From NCBI GenBank assembly GCA_003330885.1, contig CP030277.1, positions 496,001 through 560,000 of the forward strand: a stretch of DNA of 64,000 bases, read 5' to 3'. Shown piece after piece: positions 7,619 through 15,589 of this stretch. The position numbers and the translations under genes are program-made. The notes under the pieces were generated by a model. That model was not told where the DNA came from and searched no databases. It saw nothing but the letters and a program-made list of their open reading frames with translations. The stretch comes from Rhodobiaceae bacterium. GTDB taxonomy: Bacteria; Pseudomonadota; Alphaproteobacteria; Parvibaculales; Parvibaculaceae. Numbering within the stretch: the stretch's first letter is position 1; every line of letters starts with the position of its first letter.

Positions 7619-8996
7619 TCTTGCATTCCGGCTCACCGCCGCGGCTGCGATCTGGCTTGCCATTGTTTTGATCGCGGGAGGGCTCGCGCTTGCATCTGTC
7701 TTCCGCCAGTCGGTTGAAGACACGTTCGACGCAAATCTCGATGCTATTCTCGACAGTCTGATTGCTGCCATTGAGGTGAGTGCAGACGGCGAACTCGCTC
7801 TCACCAGACAGCTGAGTGATCCGCGTTTCCAGCGGGTCTATTCCGGTTGGTATTGGCAGGTGCGCGCCATCGGCGATGGCAAGTCGGAAGCGGTGGATGG
7901 CAAACAAACACCGTTGCGTTCACGGTCTCTGTTTGATCAGGCGCTGCGCACGCCCAGTCGGGATCTGGTCGATAGTGATGCTCCTCAAGATAAGTTGCTG
8001 ACCGGTCGCAGTTCTGGGCCTGAAAACCAACCCTTGCGCGTGGTGGAACGGGTTGTGCGATTGCCGGGTCTGGATGCGCAAGTCTCTTTTGCGGTGGCGG
8101 GCAACATCTCCAAGCTGGATGAACAGATCGATGAGTTTGGGGGGCTTTTGGCCGCTGCCCTTGGAGTCATTGGAGCAGGCATCCTAATCGCGCTTCTGAT
8201 TCAGGTTCGCTATGGCCTGCGCCCGCTGGACCGCGTGCGCCAGGGTCTCCATGACATCCGCACCGGGGATGAAACCCGGCTCAAGGGTGACTTCCCATCA
8301 GAGATCGAACCGCTGGCCAATGAGCTAAACTCCCTTCTGGAATATGCCAATGATGTGTTGGAGCGGGCCCGAACACATGTGGGTAATCTCGCCCATGCGC
8401 TCAAAACACCGTTAAGTGTGCTCGCCAATGAAGCCCGCGATGATGACGGGCCCTTGGCGCCAGTTGTGTCCCATCAGACTGGCCTCATGCGCCAGCAGAT
8501 TGAACATCATCTCTCCCGCGCCCGAACCGCCGCCAATGCCCGTGTGCTTGGCGCATCTGCACCGGTTGAACCATTATTGGCAGGCCTTACCCGCACACTT
8601 GAACGTATCTATCAGGACCGTGCGGTGTCCGTAAGCATGTCGGTGGAGGAGGGGCTGAGCTTTAAGGGCGAAGCACAGGACCTGGAGGAAATGGTCGGCA
8701 ATTTGCTCGACAATGCCTGCAAGTGGGCGGAGGAAAATGTCTCCGTTACGGCTGTCGCCACGTCAGGAACCATCCCGATGCTGACAATTACCGTTGATGA
8801 TGATGGTCCGGGGTTGCCGCCGGAAAAGCGCGACCAGGTGTTGAAACGCGGCGAGCGGTTGGACGAAGCGGTGCCGGGTTCGGGCCTGGGACTCAATATT
8901 GTCGGCGAAACCGCTGAACTCTATGGCGGCGAGCTCCGCCTGTCTGAAAGTGAACAAAACGGCCTGCGTGCTGAGATTGCGCTGCCCCGCGTCTGA
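7605..8996 (+). CDS. PhoQ-like sensor histidine kinase
   Basis: 463 residues from ATG 7605 (TTG 7590 is an alternative). Layout: membrane segment ~8-30, a periplasmic sensor of ~135 residues, second membrane segment ~175-197 (LGVIGAGILIALLI), HAMP-like linker, HisKA box with LAHALKTPLSVLAN carrying the phosphorylated His, then HATPase_c with NLLDNACKWA (N box), DDDGPGLP (G1) and GSGLGLNIV (G2). The HAxKTP version of the H box is characteristic of the PhoQ-like subgroup. The start overlaps the regulator gene, so the two are translationally coupled. The signal sensed cannot be read from the sequence. Confidence 0.9.
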   Translation: MRLDSLAFRLTAAAAIWLAIVLIAGGLALASVFRQSVEDTFDANLDAILDSLIAAIEVSADGELALTRQLSDPRFQRVYSGWYWQVRAIGDGKSEAVDGKQTPLRSRSLFDQALRTPSRDLVDSDAPQDKLLTGRSSGPENQPLRVVERVVRLPGLDAQVSFAVAGNISKLDEQIDEFGGLLAAALGVIGAGILIALLIQVRYGLRPLDRVRQGLHDIRTGDETRLKGDFPSEIEPLANELNSLLEYANDVLERARTHVGNLAHALKTPLSVLANEARDDDGPLAPVVSHQTGLMRQQIEHHLSRARTAANARVLGASAPVEPLLAGLTRTLERIYQDRAVSVSMSVEEGLSFKGEAQDLEEMVGNLLDNACKWAEENVSVTAVATSGTIPMLTITVDDDGPGLPPEKRDQVLKRGERLDEAVPGSGLGLNIVGETAELYGGELRLSESEQNGLRAEIALPRV

Positions 8997-9024
8997 TTTT
9001 TCCCAGAAATCAGCCATTCTTACA

Positions 9025-9050
9025 TGAACGCCAGATGAACGGAGTGTTCA
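9025..9050. promoter_or_regulatory. Candidate response-regulator box (TGAAC / TGAAC / GTTCA)
   Basis: TGAAC at 9025 and 9036 (11 bases apart) followed by GTTCA at 9046. In inverted orientation this reproduces the GTTCA-N6-GTTCA repeat at 6526-6541. It lies between the kinase stop (8996) and the lipoprotein start (9119), about 70 bases before the latter, where an activator would bind. Confidence 0.5.
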
Positions 9051-9118
9051 CGGGCCAATCAAACCAACCCGCGTAATATTGATCTCACGTTAGATCAACC
9101 GAACAAACGGGGTTCGTT

Positions 9119-9580
9119 ATGAAAATCGCCAAGCTGGCCACGGTGGGCCTCATCGCCGTCTCTCTTACGGGCTGTTACGCTCACGGTGCAGGACCGCGCG
9201 AAGGAGCCGGCACGATAATCGGTGCCATCGCAGGTGGCCTTGCAGGTTCTCAGTTTGGGTCAGGGAGCGGCCGCCTTATTGCTACAGGTGTAGGTGCGCT
9301 TGCAGGTGCAGCACTTGGACAAGGCGTTGGCCGTAGCCTTGATGGCCGCGACCGTCAGCAAATGTCATACGCGTCAACCCGCGCCATGGAAACCGGATAC
9401 GAACAGGACTGGTACAACGATCAAAGCGGGAACTACGGAACTGTGTCTCCCGGTCGATCATACAAATCCGCGCAGGGTTATTGCCGCGAATATCAGCAGA
9501 CCGTTTACATTGGTGGCGAACCTCAGCAGGCCTATGGCACTGCCTGTCGCCAACCTGATGGTCAATGGCAGGTTATGTAG
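9119..9580 (+). CDS. Glycine-zipper outer-membrane lipoprotein
   Basis: 153 residues with a lipoprotein signal peptide: hydrophobic core to residue ~16 and lipobox LTGC with the lipidated Cys at ~19. Residues ~28-75 are the glycine zipper 2TM domain (GAIAGGLAGSQFG, GVGALAGAALGQGVG), as in the 17-kDa antigen/SlyB group. The C-terminal ~70 residues hold Tyr/Gln-rich strands and a Cys pair (YCREYQ, TACRQPDG) that could form a disulphide. SlyB-type lipoproteins belong to the PhoP regulon in enterics, and here the gene sits directly after a PhoPQ-like pair with a matching box in front, so PhoP control is a reasonable inference. Confidence 0.85.
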   Translation: MKIAKLATVGLIAVSLTGCYAHGAGPREGAGTIIGAIAGGLAGSQFGSGSGRLIATGVGALAGAALGQGVGRSLDGRDRQQMSYASTRAMETGYEQDWYNDQSGNYGTVSPGRSYKSAQGYCREYQQTVYIGGEPQQAYGTACRQPDGQWQVM

Positions 9581-9613
9581 TCTCCTCCTCGCAAAACATT
9601 TCTGCCAACCGAG

Positions 9614-9651
9614 CGCCGTTCTGACTTAGCTGTCAGGGCGGCGTTTTTTTT
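9614..9651 (+). terminator. Rho-independent terminator after the lipoprotein gene
   Basis: Stem CGCCG-TT-CTGAC / GTCAG-GG-CGGCG (two T-G pairs in the middle), six-base loop TTAGCT, followed by eight T. It closes the transcription unit containing the glycine-zipper lipoprotein. Confidence 0.9.
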
Positions 9652-9711
9652 GCTTAACGCCAGATATGGAAAATGTAGACAGACAGCAGGTTGCAATGGC
9701 ACGGTGAGTTC

Positions 9712-10074
9712 ATGAAAATCACAGCACGCCTTCTCACCCTGCTTGTCGCCGTCATCCATGTGGCGTTTCTTGTCTTGGAAATGTTCTATTTCGATCATCC
9801 GGTCGGCAGAGATGTTTTTGGAACGACGCCGGAAGAGTCGGCGATCATGGCAGTTTTGGCTGCCAACCAGGGGCTGTACAATGGTTTTCTGGCGGCAGGT
9901 CTCTTCTGGGGCGTGTTGGCAGGCAAGACAGACGTGATCATCTTCTTCCTGCTCTGCGTCATTGTCGCCGGAATCTATGGCGCAGCCACAGCGAGCGGCA
10001 CCATTCTGATCGTGCAGGCGCTTCCGGCAGTATTGGCACTGGTCGCTACAATGGTGGCCAGTCGCAAGGCTTAG
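9712..10074 (+). CDS. DUF1304 family membrane protein
   Basis: 120 residues from ATG 9712 (the earlier frame from 9691 lacks a ribosome binding site). Four hydrophobic segments at about 5-25, 48-70, 75-95 and 98-115. The AANQGLYNGFLAAGL segment with the preceding EMFYFDHPVGRDVFG is the hallmark of DUF1304, a family of small inner-membrane proteins of unknown function. It stands alone and converges with the yihY-type gene, with which it shares its last four bases. Confidence 0.85.
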   Translation: MKITARLLTLLVAVIHVAFLVLEMFYFDHPVGRDVFGTTPEESAIMAVLAANQGLYNGFLAAGLFWGVLAGKTDVIIFFLLCVIVAGIYGAATASGTILIVQALPAVLALVATMVASRKA

Positions 10075-11411
10075 CTGGCAGCCGTATCTTTCGAGATCAG
10101 GTCAGCAATCGTTGCTTCTTTTAGAACAGACCTCTCCGCGTCGGTAAGGGACTGCAGGAGAGTATCGACAGACACGTCGGAACCAAGCGTTGTGTCATCT
10201 GCTGCGCCGCGATGGTCGTCTATGGCGATGATGTCGAGAACCTCTTTCACCTGCGTCATGTCAGCGGGCTTGGTTGGAACCAGACGCTTATCAGCACCCG
10301 CCCAGGCGACAAGTCCGGCACGGCGCAGGGGGTCCGCGATCAGCTCGACAGTTTGCGGCGGAATGCCGAGACGCCGCGATAATCGCGCACTTGTCCAGGA
10401 TGTGTCGCCTGTATGGAAAGAGCGATGGATCACCGTGAGGAGAACAAGGCAGATCCGCTTCACCTGATCGAGTGTCAGGCGCATAAGCCCAGACTCGGGA
10501 GATAGATGGGCGCGGTTCTGGAAATAATAAGTGACCGAGCACCCGACCAGCACGATGAGCCAGGCCGCGTAGAGCCAGATCATGAACAGAACGACACTTG
10601 CGAACGCGGAATATATCGCCGCGTAACGCGCAGATGTCACAACAAAGGTCGCAAAGGCCCAACCGGTTGCGACCCACATGAGGCCGGTAATTGCGCCGCC
10701 GACAAGTGCGGCTGACAGTTTTACCCGCGTGTTGGGGACAACGAGATAGAGGAAGGCAAAGGCACTCATGGTCATGATGAAGGGAACAAGCTTGCTCGCC
10801 TCCTCGATTGCCACTCGGATGGGGCCGAAAGCACCAACGGTATCCATGAGGAACGAACTGGCTGTGGTGGCGATCACGCCAATGGCCAGGAACAGGACCA
10901 GAGGACCAAGCAATCCCACGCTCACATAGGCCGCCATTTGTTTCGCCAGCGAACCATCGGCGGTGACCTGCCAGACCGAATTGAATGCAGCCTGGATCTT
11001 CTGAATAAGAGAGATGAGTGTGTAGATGAGGAACACAAGCCCGACCGATCCGAGCACCGAGATATTGACTTGCTGTACGAAGGCGATGGTCTTCTCCGTG
11101 ATCTCGACACCCTGTGCACCCATGGGCGCGAGAAACTCCAGCATCAAGGTCTCGATCTGATCGTCGATCCCGAACGCCTTCAGGATCGCAAACATCAGCG
11201 CCAGAACCGGCACGATCGCTAGGAGCGTGGTGTAGACAAGGCTCATGGCGCGAAGGTTCGCTTGGCCTGTGAGGAGGTCGCGAACGACCACCCAGAAGAT
11301 CTGGGCGGCCACGACGAGCGGACGTCGAAAAAACGGGTCATCCTCTTTCGGTTTGGCCCAGATTTCTCGTGTGAGCCGCGCTTGCAGGTCTGAAACTAAG
11401 CTACCGAACAC
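10071..11411 (-). CDS. YihY/virulence factor BrkB family membrane protein
   Basis: About 446 residues from GTG 11411, which has GGAGG five bases upstream; a GTG at 11423 extends it by four residues. Six membrane helices lie in the first ~300 residues, with the family pattern LVYTTLLAIVPVLALMFAILKAFG and later YSAFASVVLFMIWLYAAW. The C-terminal ~130 residues are cytoplasmic and look like a winged helix (LSRRLGIPPQTVELIADPLRRAGLV), an extension often seen in this family. It was once annotated as RNase BN, which is obsolete. Physiological role is unknown; a transport or envelope function is usually assumed. Confidence 0.88.
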   Translation of the reverse strand: MFGSLVSDLQARLTREIWAKPKEDDPFFRRPLVVAAQIFWVVVRDLLTGQANLRAMSLVYTTLLAIVPVLALMFAILKAFGIDDQIETLMLEFLAPMGAQGVEITEKTIAFVQQVNISVLGSVGLVFLIYTLISLIQKIQAAFNSVWQVTADGSLAKQMAAYVSVGLLGPLVLFLAIGVIATTASSFLMDTVGAFGPIRVAIEEASKLVPFIMTMSAFAFLYLVVPNTRVKLSAALVGGAITGLMWVATGWAFATFVVTSARYAAIYSAFASVVLFMIWLYAAWLIVLVGCSVTYYFQNRAHLSPESGLMRLTLDQVKRICLVLLTVIHRSFHTGDTSWTSARLSRRLGIPPQTVELIADPLRRAGLVAWAGADKRLVPTKPADMTQVKEVLDIIAIDDHRGAADDTTLGSDVSVDTLLQSLTDAERSVLKEATIADLISKDTAAS

Positions 11412-11675
11412 ATGTGCCTCCACGCCCGAAAAGGGGGTTCCTTATTGCCATCAATGTACCTGTTTTGACAGATTTTGGCCAAAAACAGCGCATTCTCTCG
11501 CCAGCCGCTGAAGTTTTTTCCAGATCGGCCGTACGTCGCCCCTGCGTCAATCAAAAAGCCGGTCGGAGACCTGTTGCGAGGGAGGCCGGAACCCATTATC
11601 CAAACTGTTCGAAATAAGCCAGACTGTCCGTAACAAGACCGGGCCAATCTGTTCTAAACAAAAAGGGTAAGAAAC

Positions 11676-12914
11676 ATGTCTGACGCATGGATTATCGACG
11701 CCTGCCGCACACCGCGCGGCATTGGCAAAGTAGGCAAGGGCGCGCTGGCGGAAATCCACCCGCAGCAGCTTGGCGCCACTGTCCTGAAAGCGCTGAAAGA
11801 GCGCAACGACATCAAGACAGAAGAAGTCGACGACATCATCTGGGGCACAAGCTCTCAGAAGGGTCCGCAGTCTGGTGACCTGGGCCGCATGGCGGCATTG
11901 GATGCTGGCTATGACGTGCGCTCAAGTGCCATGACCCTCGACCGTTTCTGCGGCTCCGGTATCACATCAGTGAATATCGCTGCAGCAAACATCATGTCCG
12001 GCATGGAAGACATGACCATTGCTGGCGGCACGGAAATGATGTCGCTCTTTGGCAGCATGAACAAAGGCGGTTCGCCTTTCATGGACAATGGCAATAAGCG
12101 CCTGCGTCATGAGCACCCGCAGCCCCACCAGGGTGTCTGCGCTGATGCGATTGCTACACTGGAAAATATTCCTCGTGAAGCACTCGATGAACTCGCACTG
12201 GTAAGCCAGCAGCGTGCGGATGCAGCGATCAAAGGCGGTCACTTCGACAAAGGTCTGGTGCCGGTCTATCACGAAGATGGAACACTTGCGCTCGACAAGG
12301 AAGAGTTCCCGCGTCCGCAGACAACGATGGAAGGTCTTTCGAGCCTTGCACCGTCATTCGAAGCCATTGCTGACTTTGAGTTGGACGAAGAAGGTACAAC
12401 CTTCCGCAAGCTCGTTCTCGCGAAATATCCTGACCTGAAAATCAACCATGTCCACCATGCCGGCAACTCCTCTGGTGTGGTCGACGGCGCAGCAGCTTTG
12501 CTTCTGGCTTCGCCAGAATATGCAAAAGCCAACGGTATGAAGCCGCGCGCTCGGATTGTCGCCATGTGCAACATGGGTGACAGCCCAACGCTGATGCTAA
12601 ACGCACCTGTTCCGGCGGCGAAGAAAGTACTCGCGAAGGCCAACATGAAAATCGAAGACATTGACCTCTTCGAAATCAATGAAGCCTTCTCGGTTGTGAC
12701 CGAAAAGTTCATCCGCGATCTGGATCTTGACCGCGAAAAAGTGAACGTAAACGGCGGCGCAATGGCTCTTGGCCATCCAATTGGTGCGACAGGTTCCATC
12801 CTCGTCGGCACGATGCTTGATGAACTGGAGCGCCAGGACAAACAGTTCGGCCTCGTGACCATGTGCGCTGCTGGCGGTATGGCACCAGCGGTCATCATTG
12901 AACGCATGAACTAA
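11676..12914 (+). CDS. Acetyl-CoA C-acyltransferase (thiolase)
   Basis: 412 residues. Nucleophilic Cys92 sits in DRFCGSGITSVN; the GHPIGATGS motif near residue 365 carries the catalytic His, and CAAGGMAPA near the end the second Cys; NEAFSVVTEKF is the conserved NEAFA box. The enzyme cleaves 3-ketoacyl-CoA with CoA, or condenses two acyl-CoAs in reverse. It is monocistronic by appearance, with a strong terminator immediately downstream. No partner 3-hydroxyacyl-CoA dehydrogenase is adjacent, so it may serve a general catabolic role together with the acyl-CoA dehydrogenases in this region. Confidence 0.93.
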   Translation: MSDAWIIDACRTPRGIGKVGKGALAEIHPQQLGATVLKALKERNDIKTEEVDDIIWGTSSQKGPQSGDLGRMAALDAGYDVRSSAMTLDRFCGSGITSVNIAAANIMSGMEDMTIAGGTEMMSLFGSMNKGGSPFMDNGNKRLRHEHPQPHQGVCADAIATLENIPREALDELALVSQQRADAAIKGGHFDKGLVPVYHEDGTLALDKEEFPRPQTTMEGLSSLAPSFEAIADFELDEEGTTFRKLVLAKYPDLKINHVHHAGNSSGVVDGAAALLLASPEYAKANGMKPRARIVAMCNMGDSPTLMLNAPVPAAKKVLAKANMKIEDIDLFEINEAFSVVTEKFIRDLDLDREKVNVNGGAMALGHPIGATGSILVGTMLDELERQDKQFGLVTMCAAGGMAPAVIIERMN

Positions 12915-12939
12915 CCCAACGCGCATTTTGCTGAATTAA

Positions 12940-12970
12940 GGCCGCAGAACGCTGTTTCTGCGGCCTTTTT
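12940..12970 (+). terminator. Rho-independent terminator after the thiolase gene
   Basis: Perfect ten-base stem GGCCGCAGAA / TTCTGCGGCC with a six-base loop, followed by TTTTT. It separates the thiolase from the unknown gene at 13107. Confidence 0.92.
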
Positions 12971-13106
12971 CGTGCCTGAGTTCTCTCTTTGTGAACAGAT
13001 TGTTAAACATGAGAACATAATACTAAGGATGGGATGCTCCCGGTCCGGGTGCCCGCGCGGCTGCACGATGCAGCCGCCTGCGAAGGAGCAATTTGGAAGG
13101 TTGGTT

Positions 13107-14519
13107 GTGACCAAGACCGATGCATTAAGACAGTTTCTTTCCGACCTGCCTCCGCAGGCAGCGGTGAAGCTGATGGATGCTGTCGAAAGTGGAACGCTTC
13201 CGGCGACGCATCTCGGTCTGCCGATTGAAGAAATCCGTGCAGCTCTTGGCTCCGCGCTTGCGAAGATGAAGGGTAAGCGCGATGGCACGCTAACGGACCT
13301 GCGTCTCTTCACGGCTCCCTTTGAAGACTTTTTGTTTGACGGTGAGCGTAAAGAAAAAGAAGCAGGGCTCATTCCGCGCAGCTCTGTTGAACCGATCTGG
13401 AACTGGATCACAAAAGAGCTTATTCCAGACACGTTCCCCGCGATGGCGGTGCGAATAGAAAAACACATCGCAAGCGGTGACAAGGAAGCGCTGCGTGCCG
13501 CCGTTACCGTACTGTTGCAGGCCGCAGGTTCTGCCATGACAGCCGCAATTGAACGCTGCGATACCGATACAAAATATGCAAACACGACGGCCACCCGGTT
13601 GGGCGGCTATGACGTCGTTGCAGATGCCCGCGAGGTAGCTGACGTCTTTGTCATCCTTGATGAGATGCAGGAGATGCAGGAAAGCGTGCCGCGCCACATC
13701 AGGGCATTTGATGACCGAATGGTCTCTGGTGTGCGCGACCTTTATGATGACCTGTACGAACGCGATGCCGACCGGGCAATTTACTTAGCGCTTGCTGTTA
13801 TGGGGCGCCTGGATTGCCCATGGCAGATCCTGCGTCTTGCACGCAAAGTGGCGCAGAAGAACGACGACACGATGATCTCAAGGACTGACTTTTCGATCCT
13901 TGGAGAGCGTCTTATTCGTCGCTTGGAGATGATTGCCTCCTATTTCGAAAATCTTCGTCCTGGCCTGTCTGACCTTGAAGAACTGCATTTGCAGATAATT
14001 GAGTTCTCCGAACTTTCAAAAGGGATTACGCGGGAAATCGAGCTGCTCAGGATCGGGAATTGGGGGCAGCGTTTGTTGAAGGCACGGAACGTGATTTCCA
14101 CGGCGATCAGTGATGAATTTGCGCACTACCCGAAGGACCTGGGCGCGGCGCTTCCGTTGCAGCGCATTGGGGGGTTCGGTCGTTCCGGACCCAGACGCGT
14201 CGACATCTCCCATATGCCAGACGAAGAGAAGCTCTCGCGTATTCGGCGCGAACTCAAATTCGTGCTAAAGACCAAAGATCTGGCGCAATCAATTGGTGCG
14301 CAGGCAGCCTTTGATAAACTGCTCCCCGAGTTCGAGGCCTATATGGTCACCTACGAAGATGCCATCCTTGAAGAGATGCGCCATTGTGAGGCGGATGTTG
14401 CAGATCATGCCGAAGCCTTCCTGGAATTTGCAGCAGAGGTCTCCGAGCAACTGACGGGCCGGGCCGGTGCGGCGACCTTGCTCAAGCGCGGACGCGTTGC
14501 ACTCCAGGCATCAGCCTGA
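13107..14519 (+). CDS. Conserved-looking cytoplasmic helical protein, unknown
   Basis: 470 residues if translation begins at GTG 13107, which has GGAAGG six bases upstream; the frame runs back to 12972 but those 45 codons (Cys/Arg/Pro rich) look non-coding and overlap the thiolase terminator. No signal peptide or membrane segment. Predicted almost entirely alpha-helical with many Leu/Glu/Arg heptad-like stretches (for example LEELHLQIIEFSELSKGI). No catalytic motif is visible. The smooth codon use and long open frame argue that it is a real gene. I do not recognise the family. Confidence 0.65.
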   Translation: MTKTDALRQFLSDLPPQAAVKLMDAVESGTLPATHLGLPIEEIRAALGSALAKMKGKRDGTLTDLRLFTAPFEDFLFDGERKEKEAGLIPRSSVEPIWNWITKELIPDTFPAMAVRIEKHIASGDKEALRAAVTVLLQAAGSAMTAAIERCDTDTKYANTTATRLGGYDVVADAREVADVFVILDEMQEMQESVPRHIRAFDDRMVSGVRDLYDDLYERDADRAIYLALAVMGRLDCPWQILRLARKVAQKNDDTMISRTDFSILGERLIRRLEMIASYFENLRPGLSDLEELHLQIIEFSELSKGITREIELLRIGNWGQRLLKARNVISTAISDEFAHYPKDLGAALPLQRIGGFGRSGPRRVDISHMPDEEKLSRIRRELKFVLKTKDLAQSIGAQAAFDKLLPEFEAYMVTYEDAILEEMRHCEADVADHAEAFLEFAAEVSEQLTGRAGAATLLKRGRVALQASA

Positions 14520-14543
14520 ACCGACGCCCGTCGCGTTGCTTTG

Positions 14544-15563
14544 CTACTTCCGCTTGAATTCAGCCGGGTAAGCGAAGAGGCCTGGCATGCCGCCGGTATG
14601 CAGAAAGACGAGTGTCTCCGTCGCTGCAATTTCCCCATTCAGAATTGCGGCAATCATCCCCGCCATTGCTTTGCCCGTATAGACCGGGTCGAGCAAAATT
14701 CCTTCTGTACGCGCAACAAGCTCTACAGCTGAGACCATGCCGTCGGTAGGAAGTCCGTATCCTTCGCCAAGGTGGCGAAAGTCCACATGCACGTCGTCAG
14801 CGATGATGGGACCGCCACCGATGCGCTCGGACGTCTGATTGGCAATGCCCAGAAGTTCCTCAAGCAGAGCTTCCCGGGTCGGCTTGGAAACACTTATCCC
14901 TTCGACTTTTGGACCGCCCTTCGCCAGAGCACGCCCCGCAAGAAGACCCGCCTGGGTCCCCAGGCTTCCGTTCGCGTGGAAAATGCGATCTATCGTTAGT
15001 CCCAAGGTGTCAGCTTGCTCTTGGATCTCCAGAAAAACCTGCGCATAGGCGGCGGACCCGATCGCGTTCGAACCTCCAACAGGAATGAGGTAGGGCGTGC
15101 CACCAGAGCTGCGAATGCTTGTCGTGACCTCTTCAAAAATCGCTCGGGCGTCAGCATCTTTTGGGTGCCGGTGGATATGAGCGCCCAGGATGTGGTCCAG
15201 AAGAAGATTGCCAGACGTGTCGTAGGCAGGGTCATCATAGCTAACGGTTTCAAACAGAATGAGGTGAGCAGCCATGCCAGTTTTGGCTGCCGCCGCAGCA
15301 GTTTGCCGCGCATGATTGGACTGCAGAGCGCCGGCGGTGATGACCGTATCTGCGCCTTTTTCAAGTGCATCGCCGATAAGGTATTCGAGTTTCCGTGTCT
15401 TGTTCCCACCACCGGCCAGGCCCGTCAGGTCATCTCGTTTGATGTAGAGGTGAGGACAGGGTCGCCCGTCAGCCATCAGGGCTTCCCGCAGACGGGGCAT
15501 TTCCTGCAACGGTGTTGGACCATCCATCAAAGAGACATGTGGCAGATCGTTAGGCAGCTGCAT
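14544..15563 (-). CDS. dcyD: D-cysteine desulfhydrase / ACC deaminase-like PLP enzyme
   Basis: 339 residues with an AAGGAG site six bases before the ATG. The PLP Lys is K55 in LAGGGNKTRKLEYL, followed by ALQSNHARQTAAAA, the carboxylate-binding loop of the beta-family fold II enzymes; YTGKAMAGMIA and FLHTGGMPGLFAY at the C-terminus are also characteristic. The group contains D-cysteine desulfhydrase and 1-aminocyclopropane-1-carboxylate deaminase, which differ by a few active-site residues I cannot resolve by eye, so the D-cysteine role is the more probable but not certain one. It lies 26 bases after the CoA-transferase gene and could be co-transcribed. Confidence 0.82.
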   Translation of the reverse strand: MQLPNDLPHVSLMDGPTPLQEMPRLREALMADGRPCPHLYIKRDDLTGLAGGGNKTRKLEYLIGDALEKGADTVITAGALQSNHARQTAAAAAKTGMAAHLILFETVSYDDPAYDTSGNLLLDHILGAHIHRHPKDADARAIFEEVTTSIRSSGGTPYLIPVGGSNAIGSAAYAQVFLEIQEQADTLGLTIDRIFHANGSLGTQAGLLAGRALAKGGPKVEGISVSKPTREALLEELLGIANQTSERIGGGPIIADDVHVDFRHLGEGYGLPTDGMVSAVELVARTEGILLDPVYTGKAMAGMIAAILNGEIAATETLVFLHTGGMPGLFAYPAEFKRK

Positions 15564-15589
15564 TGAGGACTCCTTTAGAACAAAGCCGG

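Noticed and set aside
12972-13106. N-terminal extension of the 470-residue unknown protein
   Set aside because: The stretch begins at the thiolase terminator, is Cys/Arg/Pro rich, and a well-placed GGAAGG precedes GTG 13107.
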